The notes: generated by a model not told the origin, from the letters alone. A DNA stretch of 64,000 bases from Salsipaludibacter sp963735045 (GCA_963735045.1 CAVTIZ010000003.1:1922001-1986000); one strand, 5' to 3'; shown: positions 46,359 to 55,807, numbered from the stretch's first letter. A program made the numbers and translations.

Positions 46359-46452
46359 ACAGGGTGGTTCGCAGCCGGTCCGGTCGTGGTTTGCACGGTG
46401 GGTCGAGACGCCGCGATTCGCGCGTTGGTCGCACGTCGCCGTGCGTCCAGTC

Positions 46453-47019
46453 TCAGTTCGGCAGGTCGGGGACCCGCAGGACGGTGCCCACCGACACCGT
46501 GGGCGACGACAGGTCGTTGGCATCGAGCAGCAATGCCACGGTGTCCCGCACGTCGTCGCCGGCCGGGGTCAGGTCGCTGGCGATCCCCCACAGGGTGTCG
46601 CCCCCCTCGACCACGACGGTTCCGGCCGTGGCCGGGTCGCCGTCGGCCGACGCCTGGGACATGCCCGACACGGCCGCCACGAACACGGCCACCAGCACGG
46701 TCACGAAGGCCAGCGCGAGCAGCCGGCGCCGGCGCGCGACGGGCGAGGGGTCCGCCGCGGTGGTGACCAGGTCGTTGGCGCCCCCACGACGGGCCGCGCC
46801 GACCGTGGCCACGGGCGGGACGACGACCTCGACGCCGTCCCGGACGACCGTCAACGGGCGCCGTGCGGTCGGGCGAGAGGTCGGGCGGGCACGGCCGGCC
46901 GGGTGCTCGCGACGCGGCGCACCCACGGCAGCCGCCAGGTCGGCCAACAGGTCCTCGCCGGCCGTGGACAGGGGCCGGTTGGGGTCGCGACCCGGGAAGG
47001 GGTGGATGGCGGCGCTCAT
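46453..47019 (-). CDS. LysM-domain membrane protein, SOS-linked (divergent from lexA)
   Basis: The protein has 188 residues. A cytosolic N-terminal part of about 100 residues is followed by one helix (LLALAFVTVLVAVFVAAVSGM) and an outer LysM-type domain (VVVEGGDTLWGIASDL, VSVGTVLRVPDLPN). LysM binds peptidoglycan. In Firmicutes and some actinobacteria a small LysM protein beside lexA (YneA/DivS-like) blocks division during DNA damage; the same position and the SOS boxes in the shared promoter make that role likely here, by inference. Confidence 0.85.
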   Translation of the reverse strand: MSAAIHPFPGRDPNRPLSTAGEDLLADLAAAVGAPRREHPAGRARPTSRPTARRPLTVVRDGVEVVVPPVATVGAARRGGANDLVTTAADPSPVARRRRLLALAFVTVLVAVFVAAVSGMSQASADGDPATAGTVVVEGGDTLWGIASDLTPAGDDVRDTVALLLDANDLSSPTVSVGTVLRVPDLPN

Positions 47020-47144
47020 CGGGGATCCTGACGACTCGGCGGGCGGTGCTCGGCGGGCGGTGGTTGGCGGCGGGCGGTGGTGGAGACCGTACGAACGGGG
47101 TGTGACAACCCGGCCGCGCGATGCCCGTCACCGGTGCTGGTGAT

Positions 47145-47158
47145 CGAACGCGTGTTCG
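47145..47158. promoter_or_regulatory. SOS box (LexA site) 1
   Basis: CGAACGCGTGTTCG, a perfect 14-bp palindrome matching the actinobacterial LexA consensus CGAAC-N4-GTTCG. It is 126 bp upstream of the LysM gene start, so it probably governs that gene. Confidence 0.85.
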
Positions 47159-47201
47159 CTCCGTGGGACGAGCATGCCCCGTACACGTGTTCGAGTCAAG
47201 T

Positions 47202-47217
47202 TCGAACGCGCGTACGA
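47202..47217. promoter_or_regulatory. SOS box 2 (imperfect)
   Basis: TCGAACGCGCGTACGA has one mismatch to the LexA palindrome. It lies midway between the LysM and lexA starts. Confidence 0.6.
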
Positions 47218-47311
47218 TTCCCGACGTCACCACGCAACACGAGCCACGTTCCCCCACAGCCGCGTCATCCCCCGACCAGAACAGGTGTTCGCCATGGCGC
47301 CGGCCACCTGC

Positions 47312-47332
47312 TAGCATTCGAACACGTGTTCA
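47312..47332 (+). promoter_or_regulatory. lexA promoter -10 with overlapping SOS box
   Basis: TAGCAT (47312-47317) is a good -10 hexamer, directly followed by CGAACACGTGTTCA (47319-47332), a LexA site covering the expected transcription start. This is classic autorepression of lexA. Confidence 0.75.
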
Positions 47333-47362
47333 CGCAGCGCACGGACCCGACCGCCGCGACAG

Positions 47363-48094
47363 ATGCATTCCCAACCCGAGCTGCACGCCCCACCCGAGCT
47401 GCACGCCCCACCCGAGATGCATGCCCGACCCGAGACGAATGGCCGAGCCGAGATGAGTGACCAGCCCGACCTGACCACGCGTCAGCACGCGATCATGGAC
47501 TTCCTCCATGCCTTCACCGGCGAGCACGGCTACCCGCCGTCGGTGCGCGAGATCGGCGATGCGGTCGGACTGAAGTCGCCGTCGTCGGTGCACTCCCAGC
47601 TGTCGACGCTGGAGGACAAGGGCCTGCTGCGGCGCGACCCCACCAAGCCCCGGGCGCTCGACCTCGCCCCGGAGACCCCGCGCTGGGGTGACGCGCCGGC
47701 GTCGATGCACCGCCAGATCCCGCTGGTCGGCGAGATCGCGGCCGGTGCCCCGATCACGGCCGACCAGCACGTCGAGGCCACCTATCCCCTGCCGTCGGAC
47801 CTGGTCGGCGACGGGACGTTGTTCATGCTGCGCGTCCGGGGGGACTCGATGATCGAGGCCGGCGTGTTCGACGGGGACTACGTGGTCATCCGGGAACAGC
47901 CCCAGGTCGAACAGGGCGAGATGTGCGCGGCCCTGGTCGACGACGAGGCCACGGTCAAGTTCTTCCGCCGGACCAGGGCCGGCGAGGTCTTCCTCGACCC
48001 GGCCAACGAACACTTCGACCCGATCCCGGTCTCGGCCGACGCCGACGCCCGCGTCATGGGCAAGGTCACCGCCGTCCTGCGCTCCGTCCGCTGA
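47363..48094 (+). CDS. lexA: SOS repressor LexA
   Basis: The frame from ATG 47363 gives 243 residues; the conserved protein starts near residue 31 (MSDQPDLTTRQHAIMDFLHA, ATG 47453), and the extra N-terminus is a low-complexity repeat (PELHAPPELHAPPEMHA). Neither start has a strong ribosome site, so the start is uncertain. The winged helix has YPPSVREIGDAVGLKSPSSVHSQL. The autocleavage Ala-Gly lies in EIAAGAPI; the catalytic Ser is in VRGDSMIEAG and Lys in ATVKFF. LexA represses SOS genes, here its own gene, the LysM gene and recA. Confidence 0.95.
   Translation: MHSQPELHAPPELHAPPEMHARPETNGRAEMSDQPDLTTRQHAIMDFLHAFTGEHGYPPSVREIGDAVGLKSPSSVHSQLSTLEDKGLLRRDPTKPRALDLAPETPRWGDAPASMHRQIPLVGEIAAGAPITADQHVEATYPLPSDLVGDGTLFMLRVRGDSMIEAGVFDGDYVVIREQPQVEQGEMCAALVDDEATVKFFRRTRAGEVFLDPANEHFDPIPVSADADARVMGKVTAVLRSVR
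47378..47431 (+). repeat. Three tandem 18-bp repeats at the lexA 5' end
   Basis: GAGCTGCACGCCCCACCC at 47378-47395 and 47396-47413 (identical), with a diverged third copy at 47414-47431. In the lexA frame they encode ELHAPP twice and then EMHARP. Confidence 0.85.
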
Positions 48095-48098
48095 CCCA

Positions 48099-48115
48099 CC
48101 CCGCCACCAGCGGGG
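48099..48115. terminator. Hairpin between lexA and hflX
   Basis: CCCCGC, loop CACCA, GCGGGG directly after the lexA stop, between convergent genes. It probably serves both. Confidence 0.6.
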
Positions 48116-48128
48116 CGGCCGGGTCGGG

Positions 48129-49694
48129 TCAGGTCGGGGGAGCGCCCGACGTGGTGGCGAGTTCCCAGGGTTCGGGCTCCACCGCGAAGGGGTCGTCGTC
48201 GAGGTAGTCACCCAGGGTGCGGGCCACGTCTTCGTCCACGGTGGCGGCCAGGCGGGTGCCGTCGGCCTCGTGGACCTCGCGGTGGACGTCGCCGCGTTCG
48301 TGGACCAGCGACACCAGGTCCCCCCGGTCCCACGGCACCAGGGCGGTGACGTCGACCCGCTGGCCGGGGAGCCGGTGGCGGATGGCGGCGACCAGGTCCT
48401 CGATGCCCTCGCCGGTGTGGGCCGACACGACCACCGGGTCGTGGCCCAGTTGACTGGCGAGGTGGCGGGCCAGCGAGGCGACCTCGACCGGGTCGGCCAC
48501 ATCGGCCTTGTTGAGCACCATCTGGGCCGTGACCTCGTCGGCGCCGATCTCCTCCAGCACCTCGTGGACGGCCGTGACGTGGGTCATCGCCTCGGGGTGG
48601 GCGGCGTCGACGACCAGCAGCAGCAGGTCGGCGTCCGCGGACTCCTCCAGGGTCGAGGTGAACGCCTCGACCAGGCCGTGGGGCAGCTTGCGGACGAACC
48701 CGACGGTGTCGGTCACGACGACTTCGCGGCCGTCGTCGAGGTCGATGCTGCGCACGGTCGGGTCCAGGGTCGCGAACAACTGGTCGCGCACCTTCACCGA
48801 CGAACCGGTCATGGCGTTGAGCAGCGAGGACTTGCCCGCGTTGGTGTAGCCCACCAGCGCCACCGTGCGGACCCGACGGTCCTCGCGGTCCTTGGACTTG
48901 GTGGCCCGGATGCGGTCGTAGTCGGCCAGGTCCCGGCGGAGCTTGGCGATGCGACGGTTGATGCGACGACGATCGACCTCGAGCTGGGTCTCACCCGGTC
49001 CACGTCCACCGATGCCGCCACCACCGGCGACGCGTCCACCGGCCTGTCGTGACAACGCCTCACCCCACCCACGCAGGCGCGGGAGCATGTAGGTCAGCTG
49101 GGCCATCTCGACCTGGGCCTTGCCCTCGCGACTGGTCGCGTGCTGGGCGAAGATGTCCAGGATCACGATCGTGCGGTCCAGCACCTTCTGGCGGATGACC
49201 TCCTCCAGGTTGCGCTGCTGGGCGGGGGCGAGGTCGTCGTCGAACACGACCGCGTCGGCCTGCAGCGTTCGGGCCAGGTCGCCCAGCTCCTCGGCCTTGC
49301 CGCGCCCGATCCAGGTCGCGGCGGCGGGGGCGTCGCGCTTCTGCACCACGCGATCGACCACCTCGGCACCGGCGGTGTCCAGCAGGGCCTCGAGTTCGTC
49401 CAGCGACGCACGGATCTCGGCATCGGTGGTCCCGGGCATCTGCAGCCCGACGACGATCGCCCGTTCGACCGGGCGGATGATGTCCACGCCCTCCCGGGGC
49501 GCGCCCTCCTCGATGACGTCGCGTCGGGCCCGACGTTGTTCGGCGCGACCCGTGTCCCCGGCGGATCGGTCCCCGGCGGAGCGGTCCGCGGCATCGACCG
49601 TGGGCTGGTCCGTGGGCTGGTCCGGGGGTTGATCCGGTGTGGGCTGGTCCGGGGTGGGCTGGTCCGGGTCGGACGGGGTGCCGTGCGTGGCCAT
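48129..49694 (-). CDS. hflX: Ribosome-associated GTPase HflX
   Basis: ATG 49694 gives 521 residues. The first 60 residues are a disordered, repetitive DQPTPDQPT tail with an RRARR stretch. The HflX domain follows (AIVVGLQMPG, WIGRGKAEELG, VVFDDDLAPAQQRNLEE), then a Gly-rich loop (AGGGGIGGRGPGETQLEVDRR) and the GTPase with G1 ALVGYTNAGKSSLLN, G3 DTVGFVRKLPH, and G4 LNKADV. HflX splits stalled or stressed 70S ribosomes. It lies between lexA and pfkA. Confidence 0.94.
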   Translation of the reverse strand: MATHGTPSDPDQPTPDQPTPDQPPDQPTDQPTVDAADRSAGDRSAGDTGRAEQRRARRDVIEEGAPREGVDIIRPVERAIVVGLQMPGTTDAEIRASLDELEALLDTAGAEVVDRVVQKRDAPAAATWIGRGKAEELGDLARTLQADAVVFDDDLAPAQQRNLEEVIRQKVLDRTIVILDIFAQHATSREGKAQVEMAQLTYMLPRLRGWGEALSRQAGGRVAGGGGIGGRGPGETQLEVDRRRINRRIAKLRRDLADYDRIRATKSKDREDRRVRTVALVGYTNAGKSSLLNAMTGSSVKVRDQLFATLDPTVRSIDLDDGREVVVTDTVGFVRKLPHGLVEAFTSTLEESADADLLLLVVDAAHPEAMTHVTAVHEVLEEIGADEVTAQMVLNKADVADPVEVASLARHLASQLGHDPVVVSAHTGEGIEDLVAAIRHRLPGQRVDVTALVPWDRGDLVSLVHERGDVHREVHEADGTRLAATVDEDVARTLGDYLDDDPFAVEPEPWELATTSGAPPT

Positions 49695-49801
49695 GGGCCT
49701 CCGAGCAACAACGACTGGGAACGGGGAGCGGCGCGACCAGCCTATCCCCGCCCGGGTCCCCGTCGACGGCCCGATCGAGCGAGTTCGCCGAGCCGTGGCG
49801 G

Positions 49802-50776
49802 TCAGCGCGCCAGTCGGTCCAGCAGCCCCAGCAGGTGTCCCGGCGGGTGCGACTCCTGGCTCCACGCGGTCGTCAGCGGACAGTGGTTGAGCTCCAACCG
49901 CACCTCCCCGACCATGATCCGGTTGGCCCCGTCCATCAACGCCTCCACGGCCGCGTCGCCGAGCCGGGCACCCAGCACGCGGTCACGCATGGTCGGTGAC
50001 CCGCCCCGCTGCATGTGGCCGAGGCTGGTCACCCGGTGGTCGGGGTCGACGTCGCTGTCGGCGGGGAAGATCTTCTCGGCCACGGCCCGGGCGCCCCCGG
50101 GCTGGCCCTCGGCGACCACCACCAGGCAGAAGCGCTTGCCCATGTCGAAGGAGTCCCGGACACGTTCGCGCAGGGCGTCGAGGTCGGTCTCCTGTTCGGG
50201 CACCAGGGAGGCCGTGGCGCCACCCGCGATGCCGACGTAGGTCGCGATCCAGCCGGCATGGCGACCCATGACCTCGATGAAGAACAACCGGTGGTGGCTG
50301 GACGCGGTGTCGCGGATCCGGTCGACGGCCTCCAGCGCGGTGTTGACCGCGGTGTCGAAGCCGATGGTGAAGTCCGACCCGCTGAGGTCGTTGTCGATCG
50401 TCCCCGGGACACCCACGACCGGGATGTCGCCCTCCTGGGCCAGCTTGTCGGCCCCCTTGAGCGAGCCGTCGCCCCCGATGACGATCAGGCCGTCGACCCC
50501 CTGCTCGGCCATCATGTCCAGCGCGTCCTGGCGACCCTCCTTGGACCGGAAGGTGTGGGAGCGCGCCGTGCCCAGGATCGTGCCGCCGATCTGGAGGATC
50601 CCCGACACGGCGCGCGCGTCGAGCGGTTCCATCCAGCCGCGGTGCAGTCCGCGGTAGCCGTCGCGCACGCCCATCACCTCGATGCCGTGGGCGTCGGCCG
50701 CCCGGACGACGCTGCGCAGGGCGGCGTTCATCCCCGGGGCGTCGCCACCGCTGGTGAGCACGGCGATTCGCTGCAT
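49802..50776 (-). CDS. pfkA: ATP-dependent 6-phosphofructokinase
   Basis: ATG 50776 follows GAAGGAAC; 324 residues, the usual bacterial length. TSGGDAPGMNAALR is the start of the nucleotide site; GGDGSLKGA has the Gly that indicates ATP, not pyrophosphate, as donor; PGTIDNDLSGSDFTIGFDTA has the catalytic Asp; EVMGRHAGWIA binds fructose 6-phosphate. It performs the committed step of glycolysis. It is divergent from the antiporter gene. Confidence 0.94.
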   Translation of the reverse strand: MQRIAVLTSGGDAPGMNAALRSVVRAADAHGIEVMGVRDGYRGLHRGWMEPLDARAVSGILQIGGTILGTARSHTFRSKEGRQDALDMMAEQGVDGLIVIGGDGSLKGADKLAQEGDIPVVGVPGTIDNDLSGSDFTIGFDTAVNTALEAVDRIRDTASSHHRLFFIEVMGRHAGWIATYVGIAGGATASLVPEQETDLDALRERVRDSFDMGKRFCLVVVAEGQPGGARAVAEKIFPADSDVDPDHRVTSLGHMQRGGSPTMRDRVLGARLGDAAVEALMDGANRIMVGEVRLELNHCPLTTAWSQESHPPGHLLGLLDRLAR

Positions 50777-50985
50777 CGTGGTTCCTTCGTACGGGTCGTC
50801 GGCCCCGGGCCGCACCCCGCGCTCGCCGCCGGGTCCGTGTGAGTGTGGCAGGCCGGCACGGGGCCTGCTGTGCGGTGCCACGACGACGGGCCGGAACACG
50901 ACGACGATCGGGGCGATGCGGGACGTGCGTCGACGACGTGGGGCATGCTGGCAACCCGTGCGGGTCCCCCATGCTCGGATCATCC

Positions 50986-52218
50986 ATGGTCGCGGTAAGC
51001 ATCTTCATCGTGGTCGTCCTGGCGACCGCCCTGTGGTCCCGCCGGTTGGTGGACGGACCGGTCACGCCGCCGACCATCCTGGCCCTGGCCGGCCTGCTGG
51101 CCGCGACGGTCGGGGGGGTCGAGTTCGGCGTGGAGGCCGCCGGGGTGCGACTGGCGACCGAGGTGACGCTGTCGTTGGTGTTGTTCGTCGACGCCACCCG
51201 GATCCCGCTGCGGGCGTTGCGCAAGGTCGAACGGCTGCCGGCGCGGTTGCTGGGGATCGGCCTGCCGCTGTCGATCGCCCTGCTGACCGGGCTGGCGATG
51301 CTGCTGCTGGGACTGGCGCTCGGCCCGGCCCTGCTGGTGGGGGCGGCACTGGCGGCCACCGATGCGGCGCTGGCACGCAGCATCGTCGAGTCGCCCGCCC
51401 TGCCGGCCGGGATCCGTGAGACCGTCAACGTCGAGTCCGGGCTCAACGACGGGCTGGCCACCCCGGTGGTCACGGTCGCGATCGTGCTGACGGCCAGCGA
51501 GGCCACCGGATCGCTGTCGCTGCTCAACGACGCGATGGTGTCGTTGCTGCTGGCGGTGGTGATCGGACTGGCGATCGGGCTGGTCGGCGGCTGGGGCATG
51601 CGGTGGGCGTCGTCCCGACGACAGCTCGACGGCGTCTTCGCCCAGCTGTTCGGGTTGGCCCTGGTCGGACTGGTCGTGGTGGCATCCATGGCCACCGGCG
51701 CCATCACCTTCGTCGCGGCCTTCCTCGCCGGGTCCGCGTTCGGCCAGGCCTGGGGAGACGACAGCGCCCACGTCATGGAGTTCACCGAGGACACGGCCCG
51801 ACTGCTGACCGTCGCGGCCTTCTTCGCCTTCGGGATGCTGCTGCTGCCCGACGCGCTGGCGGCAGTCACCGCCATGGACCTGGTCGTCGTCGCGCTGGCC
51901 CTGACCGTGGCGCGCATGGGCCCGGTCGCGATCGCGCTGGCCGGAAGCGGGATGCGCGGGCCCTCCGTCGCCCTGGTGGGCTGGTTCGGGCCTCGCGGGC
52001 TGGCCACGGTCCTGTTCGCCCTGATCGCCCTGGAGGAACTCGGCGGCGAGCTGCCCGAGCGCGCGCTCACGGTCCTGGTGGTGACGGTGCTCGCCAGCCT
52101 GGTCCTGCACGGCGCAAGTGCCGGCCCGCTGGTCCGGCGCTACGCCGCATGGCTGGACCGCGAGGTCGTGGACGGTCCTGCGGTCGACGACGTGGACATG
52201 ACCCGGACGCGGACCTGA
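50986..52218 (+). CDS. Cation:proton antiporter (CPA1/NhaP type)
   Basis: About 410 residues and about twelve membrane helices. Starts at 50971 (MLGSS) and 50986 (MVAVS) are both possible; neither has a clear ribosome site. The family's acidic transport residues are visible in ALAATDAALARSIVE (helix 5 region) and NVESGLNDGLATPVV. The later WFGPRGLATVLFALIALEE is a standard Na+/H+ exchanger motif. It probably exchanges Na+ or K+ for protons at the cytoplasmic membrane. Confidence 0.9.
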   Translation: MVAVSIFIVVVLATALWSRRLVDGPVTPPTILALAGLLAATVGGVEFGVEAAGVRLATEVTLSLVLFVDATRIPLRALRKVERLPARLLGIGLPLSIALLTGLAMLLLGLALGPALLVGAALAATDAALARSIVESPALPAGIRETVNVESGLNDGLATPVVTVAIVLTASEATGSLSLLNDAMVSLLLAVVIGLAIGLVGGWGMRWASSRRQLDGVFAQLFGLALVGLVVVASMATGAITFVAAFLAGSAFGQAWGDDSAHVMEFTEDTARLLTVAAFFAFGMLLLPDALAAVTAMDLVVVALALTVARMGPVAIALAGSGMRGPSVALVGWFGPRGLATVLFALIALEELGGELPERALTVLVVTVLASLVLHGASAGPLVRRYAAWLDREVVDGPAVDDVDMTRTRT

Positions 52219-52237
52219 CCGCGCCACCACCGACCGA

Positions 52238-53215
52238 TCAGCGGTGGGCGGCCAGCCAGCGGGGGTCGAGCTCGACCCGGCCAACGACCTCGGCCGGGCC
52301 GGTGAGCAGCAGGTGACCACGTCCGTCACGCCGAACCAGCAGGTGGCCACCCGCGACCGCGACCTCGACGGGCTCCCGACCGCCGGCGACCCGGCGATCG
52401 GCGGCCAGGGCGGCCACCGTCGCACAGGTGCCCGAGCCGCAGGCCAGGGTCTCGCCGATGCCCCGCTCCCAGGTGCGCAGCCGTACGTGGGTCGTGTCCA
52501 CCACCTCGACCACGTTGACGTTGGTCCCGTCGCGGAAGGCCGCGTGGCGTTCCACGACCGGGCCCAACGCGGCGAGGTCCACCGCGTCGAGGTCGACCAC
52601 GGTGGTGACGGCGTGCGGGTTGCCCATCGACACGCCGGTCCAGCGATGGCCGGCGACGTCGGGCAGCGTGAAGGCCCCCACCGTGCCGATGCCGGCGGTG
52701 GCGGCGCCGTCGGGCGGCTGCTCGCCAGCGGCCACCAGCCGCAGGCCGATCGTGTCGGGATCGTCGCTGGGCGGGCCCATGTCCACCGTGGCGCCGGTCA
52801 CGGTGTCGTCGTCGCCACGGTGAACGGCGACCTCGCGGACCCCGGAACGGGTCCCCACCGCGACGCGGTCGTCGGTGGCAGCGGCCAGCCCGGCGTCGAC
52901 GGCGACCCGTGCGGTCACCCGGATGCCGTTGCCGCACATCTCCACGACCGAGCCGTCGCCGTTGCGGTAGTCCATGGTGACCTCGGCGCCCTCGGTGTCG
53001 ACGTCACCCAGGCTGCCGGCCGGAGGCGGACCCCCGATGCGGATGAGGCCGTCGCCACCGACGCCACGGTGGCGGTCGCACAACGCGACCACGGTGTCCG
53101 TGGCGAGGTCGAGTGCCGTGTCGTCGGGGTCGACCAGCACCACGAAGTCGTTGCCGGTGCCGTGGGCCTTGAGCACGACGAGGTCGGCGAGCACGTCGGC
53201 GTCGGAGCGGGACAT
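52238..53215 (-). CDS. dapF: Diaminopimelate epimerase
   Basis: ATG 53215 overlaps the miaA stop by one base (TGATG). 325 residues, a little long for the family. The two catalytic Cys are in MCGNGIRVTARV and LACGSGTCATVAA. AHGTGNDFVVL marks the N-terminus and VSMGNPHAV the substrate site. It converts LL- to meso-diaminopimelate for peptidoglycan and lysine. It is the last gene of the recA-recX-miaB-miaA cluster. Confidence 0.95.
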   Translation of the reverse strand: MSRSDADVLADLVVLKAHGTGNDFVVLVDPDDTALDLATDTVVALCDRHRGVGGDGLIRIGGPPPAGSLGDVDTEGAEVTMDYRNGDGSVVEMCGNGIRVTARVAVDAGLAAATDDRVAVGTRSGVREVAVHRGDDDTVTGATVDMGPPSDDPDTIGLRLVAAGEQPPDGAATAGIGTVGAFTLPDVAGHRWTGVSMGNPHAVTTVVDLDAVDLAALGPVVERHAAFRDGTNVNVVEVVDTTHVRLRTWERGIGETLACGSGTCATVAALAADRRVAGGREPVEVAVAGGHLLVRRDGRGHLLLTGPAEVVGRVELDPRWLAAHR

Positions 53216-54210
53216 CACACACCTTCCTGGTCGGGCGGCATTCCCGGGACCACGCCGTGGGCGGCGAGCAGGTCGTCCACGTCGGTCCGGTGGGTGGCGG
53301 CGCACCGGGGATCCTTGCGGAACCACGAGCGCTGGCGACGAGCGTAGGTCCACGTCCGGCGCGCGAGCGCGTCGGCCAGGTCCACACGGTCGAGGTCGCC
53401 GTCCAGCACCGCCAGGGCCTCGGCACACCCGATTCCCTGGGCCGCCGTGGTCGACATCCCGACCCGTTCCAGTGCCGCCACCTCCTCGACCAGCCCCGCC
53501 GCCACCATGCGCTCGGCGCGAGCCGCGATGCGGTCGCGCAGGACGGCCGTGGGCGGTTCGAGGTAGTCCACGACCAGGTCGTAGATGCTGTCGTGGTCGT
53601 CCCAGGCGGTCCGGAACGACGAGAAGGCCCGACCGGTCAGGGCCCGGACCTCCAGGGCCCGGACGCTGCGGCGGAGGTTGTCGGGTTCGATCCGCGCCGC
53701 GGCCTCGGGATCGACCGAGGCCAGCTCGGCGTGGGCCCCCCGCGGGTCGTGGGCCCACCGCCGTTCCAGGTCCGCGCGCACGGTCGGGTCGGTCGGGGGG
53801 AACTCCAGGTCGTCGACCACCGCGCGGAAGTACAACCCGGAGCCACCGACCAGCAGCGGCGTGCGGTCGCGACCGTGGACGTCGGCGATCGCGCGGCGGG
53901 CCCAGCCCTGGAAGGCCGCCACCGACACCTCCTCGTCCACGTCCAGGACGTCGACGAGGTGGTGGGCGACGGCGTCACGGTCGGCCGCAGACGGCTTGGC
54001 CGAGGCGATGTCGAGCCCGCGGTAGATCGTGAAGGCGTCCACCGCCACCACCTCCACGTCGCGACGGCCGGTCACCGACAGGTCGCGTGCCCGCGACGCC
54101 AGGGCCATCGCCGCCGCCGACTTGCCCGCCGCGGTCGGTCCCACGATGGCCCACACCCGACCCGGGGCCTGCCCCGTGGCCGGCGATCGCGTGGACGCTG
54201 CTGCGGACAC
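53215..54210 (-). CDS. miaA: tRNA dimethylallyltransferase MiaA
   Basis: 331 residues. Walker A is AIVGPTAAGKSAAAM; the tRNA-recognition start DAFTIYRGLDIASAKP replaces the more common D-S-x-Q-V-Y-R; GGSGLYFRAVV and IGCAEALA are typical. It adds the isopentenyl group to A37 of tRNAs that read U-starting codons, the substrate of the MiaB enzyme encoded just upstream (12-bp gap). Confidence 0.94.
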   Translation of the reverse strand: MSAAASTRSPATGQAPGRVWAIVGPTAAGKSAAAMALASRARDLSVTGRRDVEVVAVDAFTIYRGLDIASAKPSAADRDAVAHHLVDVLDVDEEVSVAAFQGWARRAIADVHGRDRTPLLVGGSGLYFRAVVDDLEFPPTDPTVRADLERRWAHDPRGAHAELASVDPEAAARIEPDNLRRSVRALEVRALTGRAFSSFRTAWDDHDSIYDLVVDYLEPPTAVLRDRIAARAERMVAAGLVEEVAALERVGMSTTAAQGIGCAEALAVLDGDLDRVDLADALARRTWTYARRQRSWFRKDPRCAATHRTDVDDLLAAHGVVPGMPPDQEGV

Positions 54211-54222
54211 GGGCCGGCGTCG

Positions 54223-55713
54223 TCAGGCGGGGATGGTGGGAAGGATCGGCAGGCCGGTGCGTCCGGCGGCGACGGCCGCGGCCGGGGTGGCTGCCCCCAC
54301 CGGGGGGGTCAGGACCGCGTCGACCCCGCGTTGCCAGCCGTCGCCCCGGGCGATGGCGGCGCGGGTGGCGTCGCCCGCCGCGGTCCGCGTCACGGTGATC
54401 GGGACGTCCGCGACGGCGTAGTTGGCGGCGGCCTCCACGACCTCGACGGTCACCAGGTCCCCGGGGGCGACCTCGTCGCGACGGGGGAAGTGCACGAGGT
54501 GGTTGCCACGGGTGCGGCCCGACAGCCGGGTGTCGTCGGTCTTGGACGGCGACTCGACCAGCAGTTCACGGCTGGTGCCGACCAACCGGGCGTGGGCGTC
54601 GTGGGACAGCCGCCGCGTGAGTGCCTCGAGGCGCTGGTAGCGCTCCGCGACCACCTCCGGCGCGACGAACTCGTCGACCATCTCGGCCGCGGGCGTGCCG
54701 GGGCGCGGCGAGTACTGGAACGTGAAGGACTGGTCGAAGCCGGCCTGCTCCACGACCTCCAACGTCTGGGCGAAGTCCTCGTCGGTCTCGCCCGGGAAGC
54801 CCACGATCAGGTCGGTGGTCAGCGACGCGTCCGGCAGCAGTTCGCGCGTGCGCGCCACCAGGTCGAGGAAGCGACGCGAGCGATAGGAGCGCCGCATCGA
54901 CCGCAGCACCCGGTCCGAGCCGGACTGCAGCGGCAGGTGGAGGTGCTCGCACACGTTGGGCGTGTCGGCCATGGCGTGGAGGACGTCGGTGGTGAAGTCG
55001 CGGGGGTGGGGCGAGGTGAAGCGCACCCGCTCGAGCCCGTCGACGGTGCCCATCGCGCGCAGGAGGTCGGCGAACAACGGTCGGCTGTCGAGGTCACGCC
55101 CGTAGGAGTTGACGTTCTGGCCCAGCAGGGTGACCTCGACCACCCCGTCGTCGACCAGGGCGCCGACCTCGGCGAGGATGTCGCCGGCCGGCCGGGAGTT
55201 CTCGGGACCACGCAGCGACGGCACGATGCAGAAGGTGCAGGCGTTGTTGCACCCGACCGAGATCGACACCCACGCATGGTGGCGGACCTCGCGCTTGGCC
55301 GGCAACGCCGACGGGAAGGTCTCCAACGCCTCGACCAGTTCCAGCACGGGAAGCTCACTGCCGTCGGCCTCGGCCAGCAGCGTGGGCAGGTTCGCCAGGT
55401 TGTGGGTCCCGTACACCACGTCGACCCACGGGGCCCGCTCGGTGATGGCCCCGCCGTCCTTCTGCGCCAGGCAGCCGCCCACCACGATCGTGGTGCCCCG
55501 CTCGTCCTTGAGTGGCTTGAGGTGGCCCAGGGTCCCGTACAGCTTGTTGTCGGCGTTCTCGCGGACCGCGCACGTGTTGAGCAGGACCAGGTCGGCGTCC
55601 TCCACCACGGCGCTGCGGCGATACCCCATCGTCTCGAGGATCCCCGCGGCGCGCTCGGAGTCGTGCACGTTCATCTGGCACCCGAAGGTGCGGATGGCGT
55701 AGGTGCGCGGCAT
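54223..55713 (-). CDS. miaB: tRNA-2-methylthio-N6-dimethylallyladenosine synthase MiaB
   Basis: ATG 55713 (MPRTYAIRTFGCQMNVHDSE) gives 496 residues. The three cluster-binding Cys of the MTTase domain are in FGCQMN, NTCAVRENAD and GGCLAQ. The radical-SAM motif is CNNACTFCIVP. SFTFQYSPRPGTPA is conserved, and a TRAM domain follows. The last 60 residues are an extra Ala-rich tail. It methylthiolates i6A37 made by MiaA. Confidence 0.96.
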   Translation of the reverse strand: MPRTYAIRTFGCQMNVHDSERAAGILETMGYRRSAVVEDADLVLLNTCAVRENADNKLYGTLGHLKPLKDERGTTIVVGGCLAQKDGGAITERAPWVDVVYGTHNLANLPTLLAEADGSELPVLELVEALETFPSALPAKREVRHHAWVSISVGCNNACTFCIVPSLRGPENSRPAGDILAEVGALVDDGVVEVTLLGQNVNSYGRDLDSRPLFADLLRAMGTVDGLERVRFTSPHPRDFTTDVLHAMADTPNVCEHLHLPLQSGSDRVLRSMRRSYRSRRFLDLVARTRELLPDASLTTDLIVGFPGETDEDFAQTLEVVEQAGFDQSFTFQYSPRPGTPAAEMVDEFVAPEVVAERYQRLEALTRRLSHDAHARLVGTSRELLVESPSKTDDTRLSGRTRGNHLVHFPRRDEVAPGDLVTVEVVEAAANYAVADVPITVTRTAAGDATRAAIARGDGWQRGVDAVLTPPVGAATPAAAVAAGRTGLPILPTIPA

Positions 55714-55807
55714 GGCGGGACTCACGGACGGGAGGCGACGGAGGCAGGAACCCAGTGTGCCCGGTCCAGCAGCGTGGGTCAGGCAGCGTTGGCCAGGCAG
55801 CCGGTGG

